Assembly (NCBI GenBank): GCA_015501585.1
Contig: JADNRY010000177.1
Coordinates: forward strand, 62,001 to 126,000
DNA: 64,000 nt
Source of the DNA: Rhodocollybia butyracea
Taxonomy: Eukaryota > Basidiomycota > Agaricomycetes > Agaricales > Omphalotaceae
Direction: 5' to 3'
This document shows, piece by piece, positions 31,247 through 42,974 of the stretch. The stretch's first letter is position 1. Every line of letters starts with the position of its first letter. The position numbers and the translations under genes were made by a program. The notes beneath the pieces are model-generated. The model did no database searches. It saw only the letters and a list, made by a program, of their open reading frames with translations, and was not told the origin of the DNA.

Positions 31247-31513
31247 TTGCCTGCTATACCAGCTTCACCTGCTGTCAACATGGATCTGCCTACCCATTCA
31301 ACTGGTTCTCCCGTTACCAGCAGTGCGTTGTCATTGACACCACTCTCAGTTATTGCTCAGATGTTGAACTTGGCTAAACCCTTGGCACCTACAAACAACG
31401 CTCTTGCTCATGCTACAGCAAGTACCAGCACTGCTCTCCAAATGCCAACCAAACCCAACCCAGTTTTGAAGAACACAAAAGCTCCAGCATCTCCCAGAAC
31501 CCCGTTTCTATAG
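31247..31513 (+). other. Short Ala/Pro/Thr-rich open frame, unassigned
   Basis: An 88-aa frame of low complexity (MPAIPASPAVNMDLPTHSTG, ending KAPASPRTPFL). It may be a remnant of a larger protein, or chance. Around it (30960-31800) no further gene is supported. Confidence 0.2.
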
Positions 31514-31809
31514 CCTCACGTTACCGTAAGACGACGCCTAACCCAGTGTATTGCCAATATCAAAGGTACATCTTGCTCCAGTTACTCTCTGCACAATTTT
31601 GCTAAGTGTTCTTGTTAAATTTTTGATAGCCATGCCGGATTTTTTTTGCACACCCAACACCAGATTCCTCAAGGCGTTGAAGGGAAGTCCTTGCCAGCAA
31701 TGAATCAACTTAACCCCTGGTACTGGTTTGTATTCTTCCGTAGCCTATCTGCAGCAGACCCTTAGCACACAATCTTCAGGGGAGCTGATGATGTCCAACA
31801 AGTACCTAC

Positions 31810-32378
31810 TAGAGATGTCCACGAGTCCGGGTCCCACCCAGGTACTTGCAGGTAGGACTCGTGAGAAAACTCGCAAGTATAGGTACTTGCGGATCCAAGT
31901 ACACGTTTCCCATGAGTACTAACAGGTCACAAGTATCAGGTTGGAATAATTTTGCTTACTTGCAAGTACTTACAGGTAGTTACAAGTAGTCAAAAATTTT
32001 CCAACAGGAGACAACTTACTGTTGTAGTTGCCAATCTGATGATGTCATGGCAATCCAGAACTGATTCTCCTTAGACATTGCTTACTGATGTACTTACTAA
32101 CACTTACAGAGGTAGTAGAACATCATAGATACCTCTAGAATAACTGCGTTGTAGTATATAAGGCCTACCTCCAGGCAAAAATCTTCCAACAGGAGGCAAA
32201 AACATCAACTACTTTACATTTTATACTGTATCTTCTTACTTACCACTGAGAATATCAATGGGTTACTTGTGAGTACCTGTGAGATTTGGATCTGTGAGTA
32301 CTTGTAAGTACTTGCGGATCCCAAGTACTTGGACAACGGATCCGAGTCTACTTGGACTTGGACTTGTGGACATCTCTA
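31810..32378. mobile_element. hAT-like MITE, 569 bp, with AAGTACTTG subterminal repeats
   Basis: Left end TAGAGATGTCCACGAGTCC and right end GGACTTGTGGACATCTCTA form imperfect terminal inverted repeats of hAT type. Many copies of ACTTGCAAGTACTT-like and CGGATCC-containing motifs lie subterminally, as in hAT elements. Flanking octamers GTACCTAC and GTACTACC share their first four bases and may be a decayed 8-bp duplication. No transposase is encoded. Confidence 0.6.
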
Positions 32379-32449
32379 GTACTACCTACCGCAACAGGCC
32401 TGGTTGCTCTGTATTTCACTTTGGAGATCCAGACTAGACTTTGTCTCAG

Positions 32450-33850
32450 TGCAAAAGACATTTCGCTGTACCGATGATACACATGTTTGTATGCATGATG
32501 AGTTTGTACTACTGCCGTTAGACTGCATTGATTCCGTAGAATAAGAAGATCTTGACTATGGCATCTGCTAGACTGCCAAAGAGCCCAGGTGCGGAGCGTA
32601 TGCCAAAGTTGAGGCAGAGATCTAAGTAGATCATTCCTAGGAAAAATTTGAAAGCTACATGTTTCCACATAGATGGGTGTAGTGGGATGTTTCTGAATGC
32701 CGCGTCAACGTCAAAAACAGCGACCTACGTACCTTATTATGAAGATTGATTAGTGGAAGGTTGTAAGATACTGTATCATAATTACCTTCTGGGGCTTTGG
32801 CCACTAGTAGGTAGCAGTCTGCAAATGTACCCCAGTCACACTTGAAGTCATTGGGATCAATGAGCGAGTTTATGGAGGTTGTTCTGGGATTGACCGGTGG
32901 AGGTGGTAGAAATGTAGGAGGAGACTTTGTATCTGACTGTGTATCGCTGTAGGTATCGCTGTCATGAGGTAGTAGAGGGATAGTGTGGAAGTTGCAACGG
33001 AGTTTTTGTCTGTATTCTGAATGCAAATGATCTAAGACTATGTGGTCTTTGTTGTCTTGTGGTATAACTGCAATAGGAGCCGTTCTGAAGTTGCCAAGTG
33101 TGGATTGAACATCATGAGGATGGAAAGGACCAGCTAGATGGCCGAGGCGTATCTCATCATCAAATTTTGTTTGTATGATGTCCACCTCGCATTGTGTTCA
33201 AAAATAATTGTTGGGTATGTAAGTTTCTGTGATTTTCTCGTTCTCTAGTCCAATGCAAAAACCCTCCGAAAGACCTTTGGGTATGTGAACAAATTCTTCT
33301 AGTATACTGCACTCCGTCAACAAATGTGTCCACACTTCCGGCTTCAATCTAGTTGTGGACAAGTTTGGACAGTTAAGTGTGACTTCAAGAAGAGTGGTCA
33401 GAGCTTCTGCAGCATCCACAATGATGCAAGTAGGAGCAGTCTTTGAAAGTACAGCTGTTAGGGCCATTCCAACCAATGCAGATGGGTTGACCGAACTTGT
33501 TGGTCCATTGTTTTCCTCATTTGTGGACATAGTCCGAATCTTTCTCCTGTTGGAGAGTGAACTTGTGTTTCCCTCTGCATAGCCAGCAGAAGAGCTCGGG
33601 GATTGTTCCTGTGTCATTGGAACAACGACCTGATTTGGAACGAAATGAATCCTGGCGTTCACCTCTCTGCAACCGTCGTGAAGAGGAGCCCTGTCCTGCT
33701 GAAGAACCAGGAGTGGATCTGTTGCTCACAGAGTTGTTATGAGTGATAGCTGTATTAGCTGCAGCAACCGCTTTGGCCTCCGCAGCCTTAGCTCTTGCCA
33801 TGTCAGTTGCCTGGAAGAAATTCAGATACCCACCGGGGGCAAGGACCGGC
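32450..33850 (-). pseudogene. DIRS/Ngaro-like (tyrosine-recombinase type) retroelement: Gag-like region and reverse transcriptase relic
   Basis: From about 33800 downward there is an Ala/Lys/Ser-rich Gag-like stretch with a possible CWLC finger, then GLSEGFCIGLENEKI and an RT start: DDEIRLGHLAGPFHPHDVQ, FRTAPIAVIPQDNKDHIVLD, INSLIDPNDFKCDWGTFADC. After a 47-nt GT-AG intron (32771-32725) comes the catalytic motif A VFDVDAAFRNIPLHPS and motif B FGIRSAPGLFGSLADAI. This order matches RT proteins of YR retroelements in agaricomycetes. The frame ends in a stop after FYGINAV; no recombinase domain is seen. Confidence 0.65.
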
Positions 33851-33877
33851 GCAGTTGATTTCCCACTGCCATTAACG

Positions 33878-35373
33878 CAGGGGGCAACACAGTTGATTTT
33901 TTTTGATGATGTCATCCTATTAAATTGAAGTGCCGGCCAGTGACAAACTTTGATTGATGCCAAATTGATACCTGATGGATCTTTCCCACTGCATGAAGTT
34001 GCGCACTACTACTTATTTATGTCCCACTTCAAAGTTCAAGATGTGGAAATATGTGCTTACATCTACTGTTAAACCAAGCAGCATTCAAAAACACCAGAAT
34101 CCGTACATTGATAATTCGCCCATATGCCGTATGGCGCCTAATTCTTTCTCACAACCAAATCCCACCTTATCTTTGACGTTCCTCCTTATACTGCATAAAC
34201 AAGGAAGTGTATCTTCTAACTTTTGCTCAACAAAACATTTATCAGTACAATATGTTGCTATAAATCTTGTATAAAACAATTCTTTTGAGAATTTCTCCCA
34301 AGGTCAATGCCAATAATTAATGGTTATTTCTGCCATTTTTAATCATTCAAGAGGACATGGAACCAATAGGCTTCATGGCTAATAGAAAAGTACCATATAG
34401 TAGTGGTAAATATCAGTCTCATATAATAAGCTCACAGCAAGCCTAGTAAGGCTACTCTTGGGGCTACTTACCATTGTGCCCTCCAGACCCCAGGCTTCTT
34501 ACACCACTGCCAAGCAATTAGTACAAGAATTCGGAGCTGCACCCCTTTGAGAATAGTATTTGAGCTTGACAATTGGTGCATCAATTGCAGTGAGTTGTCA
34601 AATAATTGGCATGCATCAATTTCAAATGAAGCATAATGATGTCTGAGATTTTGGCATCAAATGCTGGGCCAGTTGAGGCATGCGGAATTGTCAACACTCA
34701 TAGCGAGCGGAATCACAACAACATGGGGGTAAGAACGCAAGAGCAAATTAGAATTATAACAAAATTATAATCTACCTACACCACGGAGTGACTCATAAGT
34801 AAACTATGTACATACATCAGGAAAAGCTGTTTTTGCCTAGGTGACCCCAGAGTGGCCTAAAGCAAACTAGGTGACCTATGAATCCTATGGCATCCTAGGA
34901 ATTTGGGCTTGTCCCTTGCCAGTCAAGGCTCTTGAGGATTCCCTAGGCAAGCCTAGGTTTGCCCAGGTTTGCCCAGGTGCTCCTGGGGAACACCTGGGGA
35001 ACACCTGGGCAAACCTAGGCTTGCCCTGGGTTTGCCTAGGATACCCTAGGGAATCCTCAAGAGCCTTGACTGGCAAGGGACAAGCCCAAATTCCTAGGAT
35101 GCCATAGGATTCATAGGTCACCTAGTTTGCTTTAGGCCACTCTGGGGTCACCTAGGCAAAAACAGCTTTTCCTGATTAGTAAATGGTGGAACAACTGCCA
35201 AGCAACATGTGTACTCTAACAGGGCCTTCTATCACTGCTAGCTCAGAAACCTTGCAAGAAGAAGTGTACAATCACCTATAATGTGGTGAGAAAGATCCAT
35301 CATGAGCCATCAATGCCGGGACGCCGTTTCAATAGAATGACATCATCAAAAAATCAACTGCATTGCCCCCCTG
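33878..35373. mobile_element. Inverted-repeat element (about 1.5 kb) with a nested palindromic MITE
   Basis: Left 33878-33938 and right 35310-35373 are about 60-bp terminal inverted repeats: CAGGGGGCAACACAGTTGAT against CAGGGGGGCAATGCAGTTGA, continuing through TTTTTGATGATGTCAT. No transposase frame is visible inside; 34818-35174 is a second element. Part of the left end also resembles 28920-28970. The target duplication was not resolved. Confidence 0.55.
34818..35174. repeat. Near-palindromic MITE, copy 1 (357 bp)
   Basis: The two halves are reverse complements over almost the whole length, with ends CAGGAAAAGCTGTTTTTGCC and GGCAAAAACAGCTTTTCCTG. The centre is made of GTTTGCCCAGGTGCTCCTGG-like steps. 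Because of this symmetry both strands show the same spurious frame (MTYESYGILG). A second copy is at 44822-45169. Confidence 0.9.
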
Positions 35374-35499
35374 TTGAGATACACTACTTTGTACAACATT
35401 CTGTGCTTTGACATTACTTATTATATTTCCTTCTTTGTGTTTCTACGGATGACAAATGAGACATCCTACTTGTATATCTACGTAGCTTTATAGTTTCAC

Positions 35500-35888
35500 C
35501 TCCCTCAGTTGTACCAATTACGTTCAACTGAGGTGAGCTTTCTTTCTATTTCTTATTGTTATATTTACTTACCTATACTGTAGATATATTTTCATCTACA
35601 GGTAGCCTCAGTTGTACCAATTACGTTCAACTGAGATATATTTTTGTCTACACCCCCTGTGTTGACCACTGCGCTGGTCCTTGCCCCCGGTGTTACCGCT
35701 ACATTGGCGGAGGTGTTGGACACAAGGCAACACGTGAACATCTCTGTGAACTTGCAAAGTCAGCAAGGGATATCTGTATTGCCACTGACTGGAAAGGGGA
35801 GAATACAGAACTTGGGGAACATTTTGGGGCTGAGGCTGAGGACTTGTTTGGACTGGGGGAAGAGGTTGGGATGAAGGAAGAAGAATAG
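35500..35888 (+). pseudogene. Relic of an agaricomycete protein ending in a GGGVGHK motif, with a duplicated palindrome
   Basis: The frame to 35888 contains RYIGGGVGHKATREHLCELA followed by an acidic tail, resembling a C-terminal GGGVGHKSTRE motif common in repetitive agaricomycete ORFs. Upstream, the palindrome CTCAGTTGTACCAATTACG...CAACTGAG occurs twice (about 35502-35531 and 35607-35636) around an intron-like GTGAGC...CTACAG segment. The full gene is not recoverable. Confidence 0.4.
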
Positions 35889-36463
35889 ATGGAGAAGGCT
35901 TCTGCTTCGAGAGGCCTACACTGCAGTCCATCCAAGTATCAAGTCTTGACCACACATAACTTTAAAGCATTAAACCTTACAATAACAGCATATACCTCAC
36001 GAGCACATATGTTATTCCAAATATCACAAAATACTGCAAATATCTGCAATCACTCCCGGAAACAGCACCGCAGACATTTGCAGTAATATAGATAACTACT
36101 GTACTACGCTTCAAATCTTCTGGAGCTGTATTGCTGTGCTTGTTGCTTGTACCTGGGTATCCACTCACCCCAACATTCCAAGATTGAAAGAAAAGATGTG
36201 GAGGGGTATGGCAGAAAGAATAATCCTGATGATCATTACACTTATTGCACCAGAGATGATGGCGTTTTGGGCATGTCAAGATTGGTACTCAGCAAAGAGA
36301 CTTTCTAAAAGTACGGACTTGGAATTTCCAAATCATTTGCCAACCTCACTGATCATTTATAACCTCAGGGCTCAAAACACAAGGATGGACAAAGACCCAT
36401 GCACATTTTGCCCTGATGGGAGGATTTGCGCTATATGATGATGCACAGTTGATCTGTGTTTTA

Positions 36464-37021
36464 TAGGGTTGTAAAGTTCGGTTCGGTTCGGTTTTTTGCC
36501 GGATTTTGGGAAAACCGAGAACTGCACCGGTGCTATAATTTCCAAATCTGACCAAACCTTGCACTGAACTGATGCAAACCACTGCACCGGTGCAGGTTCA
36601 GTGCAGTTTGCCAGTGTGCACCGGTTCTGTGTCAGACCGGTTAGCACCAGTTCAAACCAGTGAAAACTGCAGTTATGTACCACTCACAAGATTGTAAACA
36701 GTATAATATTAGGTAGTAAAACATCACTTATAATTATTATTACTGTACTGATAGTTCTTTGATAGTTATAAATTAAAACTAACCTTGTGAGTAGCTTTTT
36801 GATTGTGTACAGCTCACAGCGACGCTTAGGCGCCTATTTTAGCGCAGAACTCCACTGCACCGGTTATTACCGGTTCTGTAAATTTCAAGATTTTACAAAA
36901 CCTTGCACTGAACCCCAGTGCACCGCCGCACCGGTGCAGCATTACATAAGGGTGCACCGCGGTTCAGTGCGGTGCAGTTTGCGGTTTTCATCGGTCATAT
37001 GAACCGCACTTTTGAACCCTA
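36464..37021. mobile_element. hAT-type MITE, 558 bp, with a perfect 8-bp target duplication
   Basis: Ends TAGGGTTGTAAAG and CACTTTTGAACCCTA are inverted. GTGTTTTA is present on both sides (36456-36463 and 37022-37029). The interior is rich in GCACCGGT and CGGTTC repeats. It is inserted in the reading frame of the decayed membrane protein gene, right after ALYDDAQLICVL. No transposase is encoded. Confidence 0.85.
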
Positions 37022-37121
37022 GTGTTTTACAAGTCATGCTGCTGAACGAGAACATTGGAGTAGGGTACTCCAGCCGGACCTGCCCTTAGTCAATCACATG
37101 GTATCATCTCGTAGTAGATCC

Positions 37122-37347
37122 TGTGAGCGATAGGTCCAGAAGCGATAATAAGCAAAAGCTTATCAGACAGAATTTAGGGGGCGCGGAAACGGGGGGCGCA
37201 AACGATCCCTCTATTCTAAGTACGGTGGCTAATATATATAGGTTAATCAATAACAAATACGGTAAAGTACGGGGCAGCGGGTAACATGACCGGGGGGCAG
37301 CTGAGACCCGAAACAACAACCGTCGGACCGGCGGTCCACCTTCAACA
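37122..37347. mobile_element. Solo LTR, 226 bp, with a perfect 5-bp target duplication
   Basis: Begins TGTGAGCGATAGG and ends CCACCTTCAACA, so TG...CA termini. GATCC lies on both sides (37117-37121 and 37348-37352). The paralogous segment at 37988-38152 has the same flanks with GATCC once and no insert, a direct empty site. The parent family is unknown. Confidence 0.85.
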
Positions 37348-38646
37348 GATCCATTGTCATTAGTAGATCTCAGGTTATACAGTCATGTTCTAGTCACTAC
37401 AAGCCCAGTTCCCGCTCGCTGTATCCTCAGCAGACCACTCTGGCCCACTCCATCATGGTGATGAGAGTGTTTTTTGGCTTACGCAGGTTTTTCTCGATTC
37501 CATTCATGTGGGCCCAGAGTCATCCAAAGTAGCGGCTCAGCATCCAGCCCCTACACCGTCTGTTTTCGTCCATCCTCACTCTGAAGCATACTTAGCAGCA
37601 TGACAAGCTGTTTTGGACCCAGGAGCACCGATTCTGTTCATTTTTCTGCTTCTGTATGCCTCGACAGGCCGGTAGCAGCATCCTCAAACTCTCTACTATC
37701 ATTCCATCACACATCACTTTCACACGAACTTCCCGCTGTTGCGCATACGCCTTGTTTGGAGTCCTTGGTTTAGTTGAAGCACCTTGAGGCCCATGTGCTC
37801 ATACAGACAGCTTCCGTGAAACAGATTAGCATTGGGGTCTTGTACAAGTTCAACCCAAAATAGGTGGAGATAGTGCAGGACTTTCAGGTTAGGTTAGTAT
37901 GGCATTGTGGATTGGGTAGTTTCACTGGAGGTTTTGACTTTGGAGAGTTTGAGGCAACAAGGGCATTGCCATTTTTTATTGGGGGCACATGGAGTAGGGT
38001 ACTCCAGTCGGACCTGCCCTTAGTCAATCACGTGGTATCATCTCGTAGTAGATCCATTGTCATTAGTAGATCTCAGGTTATACAGTCATGTTCTAGTCAC
38101 TACGAGCCCAGTTCCCGCTCGCTGTATTCTCAGCAGACCACTCTGGCCCACTCCAACGTGCACAAATCAAGAACTTCTTTGTCAACTCCGGCACAGAAAA
38201 AACTTCTCTCAATAGTGAAGTCAATGAACACTCCTTCTCGCGCATGCTACTTTTATCGGCCAGTTGTGCGAAAATGAAGTCAAGGACCACAGTTGCAGTG
38301 ATGGGTTTTCTAAACTTCTTGCTATGTCCCAGACCACTTGGTTGATCATCCAACTTACGGCCAGAGTATGCCAGAGATTACCTGCCACTGAGCTCAAAAT
38401 TATGACCACTGCCTTTGCTTTTATCAACCTCCTTGTATATTTTTTCTGGTGGAACAAGCCGCAGGGAGCCGGGTGTCATATCCGCATTCAATGCACTTGA
38501 ATGGCGGCACCTGGGAAGATTAACATCTCTGCAGTCGCCAAAACACCAGTCCGGTGACTCCTCTGCCTCTCTCGCCATCTTCCCCTCTTGATTTTGTGAT
38601 GATCAAGAAGTGGGACCACAGGAACGATCTTACTACCCATTGGCTC

Positions 38647-38803
38647 TAGGGTTTGAAGGTCCAGTTCAATGAACTGCAAAAAACTGATGAATTGCATTGA
38701 ACTGAACTGCAAAATGAACCGATGATAGATGGACCGGTCCATGGTTTAAACCTGGTCCAGTTCATGGTCCATCAAAGTTCTAGAAAAAAATGAACTACCA
38801 AGA
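38647..38803. mobile_element. Small insertion (about 157 bp) in the membrane-protein relic
   Basis: Absent from the paralogous segment at 50.38 kb. Starts TAGGGTTTGAAGGTCCAGTT and contains inverted GGTCCAGTTC-type repeats. Octamers ATTGGCTC and ACCGGCTC (6 of 8 identical) flank it, consistent with an aged hAT-type duplication. Confidence 0.45.
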
Positions 38804-39447
38804 ACCGGCTCTGGCTATCCACCCATCACCCATTCCTATTTTCTCTGTATACCGTCTACAATTATCTCCACTTTCAGGTGGTACGCTGTATACTGCAGGC
38901 TCTCTCACATCTGATCTGACAGATAATCTTTGGGCCACTAAGGTCTGTGGTGCGGCTACTCCTAGTCCCAGTTGGATGAGGACCAAAACATCACGAAAAA
39001 GTTCATTCATTTGAATCCGACGATGGTGTCGAATCTAATATCATGGAAAGTGTTTTTATCTGTTGCAGAGCAGCAATGATATTTGGCGCTATCCACTGTA
39101 CCGGGTGGCTTCTGGCGTTCTCCAATGAGGCGGAGCGGTTTCTATGGTTGGTTTCTTCATTGATTGTTTCTTGTGTACCCACGTTGTGGCTGGTATTTGA
39201 GTGTGTCAGCCATTGTAAGCCTCCCAGCCGAGCATAGCAGCCACCTTCATCCTCCAAGTGGTACTCGGCGCTGTGGCAATCCTTGGTCTGTTGTTATATC
39301 TACTTGCACAGCTTGCTCTCATTGCACTGTAATCCTCCCGTGGCTTTTGAGACTGTCCAGTGGACAACCTGGATCCCTCACGTTTAGCTTTCATTTTAGA
39401 CTGCAAATTCCCTTTTTCATTTATTATTTGCGCATTCTGTTCTTTGG

Positions 39448-39700
39448 TTCCCTACTTATTGTTATTTAAATATTTTATTCCGTCTGCGATGACGGTCCCC
39501 ACTCCCTTGGCATGTATGTACATATGTAGGATATCCCAGCGTATCACTTTGGCTCCTTACTTATTGTTATTTATATATTTTATCTCGTCTACGATGATGG
39601 CCCCTGCCAGTCCCTTGGCATGTATGTATTGATGTAGGATACTCTCCCAGTGTACCACTTTGATTCCCTACTTATTGTTATTTATAGATTTATCATGTAT
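39448..39700. repeat. Tandem repeat, unit 105-111 bp, about 2.3 copies
   Basis: Units start at 39448, 39553 and 39664 with TTCCCTACTTATTGTTATTT and contain CCCTTGGCATGTATGTA. Divergence between units is about 20%. Confidence 0.75.
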
Positions 39701-40430
39701 GTACGAATGTACAATCTGTATGTACCTTTGGTGTACCTGGTTCCAAGCTATTTAATGGATTATTGATTATGGGTTGAAAAGAATCGCTCATTGTTCACTG
39801 GACTGGCACAAACGGGGAAAACTCGAAGCACAGAAAGTTGGGTTGTAAAGCACTTCGTCGACAAATGCATCTAGCAGGCCATACATTTAACTCCACCAGA
39901 CCAATGACAATGAACAAAAGCCATCTGAAAGCCTAAATCAATGCAAATGCTATTAGGTCGACACAATGCATGGATGGGTACTTACGAAAAAAGTCCCGTC
40001 AAGGTTGGCTAAAACTGAGTCATCACATTTAACATCGGGTAATCTGCAGAGGTTTGATAGAGAGCTCGGGCCCTCGGCAAATACAGCGGAGGGGAGAGAC
40101 AGGGCATACGCTGTTCCTAAATGCCATATCAACATTATTCATAAACCATGTTGCTGATATTTACACGTACAATATAGTATCGAAACAAGTATCGCTCGAC
40201 AACACTGACTGCATCCCGAAGCAGTGTAATGCCGTGAAGAATGCGCTCCTAGTTCCAGAAACCGTCATCTTGACACGTGTATACCTCGTTACATTGAATG
40301 TACCTCAACACTAACACTTGAGGAAGGGTGTAAGAGATCATATCAAGCCCTTGTCCATACCACAGCTTAATATAGCCAGATAAACCGAACCTGGGGTGGG
40401 AAATCATCGTATTCCATAAATATTAGCTGA
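39700..40430. other. Intergenic DNA, nothing definable
   Basis: No conserved frame, terminal repeats or RNA gene recognised. Short chance frames only. Confidence 0.5.
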
Positions 40431-42974
40431 ACACTGAACTCAAGTATTGGCTAAGCAAGCGACATTAACAATGCATAGGAATAGAAGAGAGGAGTACATG
40501 ATGAGAACGAAGCTGGGTGTGTCACGCATATCCGTATATCCAGAATCAGTATGTTCGCAGAGCCGCATCAGGTCGGAGCACCTCAGGCAGGTCAACACGA
40601 TTTCCCATTCCTTCTTTGCCTCACCCGATTGACGATAGTATTGAATGGCAGAGGGAAGAAATTGTACACAACCCACAGAATCCTTCTTCGAACAAGCTTC
40701 AGCGCTTCAGCATGATCCAATCACATTGATCCTGCTTCCAGTAGCCCAAGCTGTTGAACACCTTTGAACACGCACACCAAGCAACAACCTTTGGATACCC
40801 ACAAAATCACCCCTTCCCAATCGGAAATTGTATTGTTGTATGAAGGGTCAAGGGTTTTTGTTGATTTCACAGCTTTGGTGTGAAACAAGCTGGAAACGAG
40901 CCAGATAACCCGCAGTGCGCCAGGGATCTCGAATCTTGATTAAACAAGCGGTAGAGCTCTAGAGGTGTGCAGGAGGGGAGGAGGGAAGTGCTGATGACAA
41001 GAGAGTACTGTGTCGAGAAATTCTGAGCACTTGAGCAAGAAGGTGAACTTTAAAGCTACACCACAAGAATATCGGATGCTGCTGGGTCAGAAATGCTGAG
41101 CGCTGAGCAAGGTGCACTCTAAAGCTACACCACAAGACACAAGAATATCGGATACTGGCAGGTCGGAACCAGGCGCCAGTGCTTGAGAACGATTTCGAAC
41201 AAGGAGTTACACACAGGATAGCGCCACGTCATGCTACTTGGTCTCGAGTGACTGAAGATCGAATCTCATACATCCTACTTCCAGCCCCCAAAATCCCGAC
41301 CTTCAGTGGATCTCAACATGTACATGCTGTGCGTACTGAGCATCTCAGACCCATCCTCCCTTCCCACCAGCATTGCGTGATTATATGCCATATCACATAG
41401 TATCACAGCTTATCGCAGCCCAGAGAAACAATTCCAAACGAACCAAAAGCGCTATCCTTCGAAGAATTATGCTGCGGGATAGGCAGGTTTCGAGCACTCT
41501 GTCGCTTCCACACTCTGCCTCATTCGACATCAGCGGAAGAAGAGATGACGTATGTATGATGTATTCCTTCCCTGAGCCAACCTAACTCTGTCTTCCACAC
41601 AACAAGACTCCAAGAACCCCGACTGCTAGTGATCTTGACGCACAACACCGAGCCACACAGTCAGGGGAAACGAGCCTGGAAAGCCGTCGCGTTCCTTGGT
41701 GCCGGTGAATGCCCAAAAACATTGTCCTTGAGGCCTTGAGATTCAAGATGATTTCCAAGCGCCGGTGATGTGTGTAACACGGAGGGTTGTTTGGGTACAG
41801 AACATGTGGCTGAGAAGGTCAAGGGAATGGAAAGCTGGTGTGCATTGAAGACTTCGAGGTCAAAGATATGACAAAGAAGATTATTTTCAATGGGCTGTAG
41901 ACGCATGGCCGACGGCAATGTGATAATGACAAGTAGTGCTAGTGAGCCCAGGACAGGTGTATTGAGATCTTGAGAAGTTACGATGGTGAGGAAACTAATT
42001 TTGAGAATCAAGATACTACATACCTCAATCAGCTGCAGTGCATTCCAAAGATATGCATGTCCAACCGGAGTTACCCTCACTTTCCAACAATGTTCAGAGC
42101 CCTGTCATTGACGGAAGCGGGTTACGTCATATCAACTCCTTGTACTGAACACAGTCAACCATCTATAATGCCACGTCTCCAGGATACTACGACAATATGT
42201 AAGTAGTTAGCAGAAGCACAAAAGTACAACAAACTTGCCAGATTTATAGATCCACAAGCCGAATGCAAAAATACCATACATCCGTATGTCCGTCCCACCA
42301 GCGCCTGAGGATATTCACGTATCCGACTAGAACATTTTTCTCCTGTTCATCACATTTGAGTCAAAAGAGAATGTCGTGTCCAGAAAAAGCAGAAACGGGA
42401 CAACAGGCGCTGGCGGCTGAAGGGCACTATTTGCCCGCATGGCTAGTACTTGCATTCATGGATGGAAAGTAGCGAGGCTGAATGTACTTGAATGAAAATA
42501 ATAAATTCTGGGTAATTTTCCACATTGTGTGGGCGAGATGCGCTAGTGAGAAAGAGAATCGATGACGAGAGTGAAAAACTGATAGTCGACATTTTCAAGG
42601 AACGAGTAGCTTTCCACATGACAAAACCTTTCAGGAAGATAAGATAGAAACAAAGATAAGATAAGATAAAGGAGTCGGAATACTGTATACCTCGAACGCG
42701 GATGAGCAAAGCTGGCTATTCTAAGTATTGGGAATGCGTCCCAAATCAGATGAAATGGGTTCATCTAAGTCATTCAAGTGAATTATAACAACTCAGCGAG
42801 TCCGGGAAGGGTGGGTGGGGAACGAGAAAAATCTGTACATGCGGATATTTAAAACACGACTCAGAGTCTTCTCAAGCATTGCTCAAGCGAAAGATATAGC
42901 AAGCTGTGCCTAAGCGGAGAGTTCTTCACGCCCATCATAAATGAAGACCAAGTAACAATGACTCGGATGATGCC

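Larger units (their letters stand above)
36130..39470 (+). pseudogene. Decayed multi-pass membrane protein gene, interrupted by several insertions
   Basis: Pieces in order: IILMIITLIAPEMMAFWACQ (36217), GWTKTHAHFALMGGFALYDD in another frame (36384), DGFSKLLAMSQTTWLIIQL (38298), PATELKIMTTAFAFINLLVYFFWWNKPQG (38370-38465), then AMIFGAIHCTGWLLAFSNEAERFLWLVSSL (39072). The APE, GWTKTH, WWNKP and IFGAIHC blocks belong to one agaricomycete family of unknown function. A hAT-type MITE (36464), a partly duplicated segment with a solo LTR (37050-38150) and a small insertion (38647) break it. The WWNKP part is repeated at 50190-50480. Confidence 0.65.

Noticed and set aside
34871..35121. Mirror-image open frames MTYESYGILGIW on both strands (also at 44.9-45.1 kb)
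   Set aside because: They are produced by the palindromic symmetry of the MITE, not by protein selection.
36464..37021. Coding frames in the GCACCGGT-rich stretch
   Set aside because: These are frames within the MITE repeats; no conserved protein motif.
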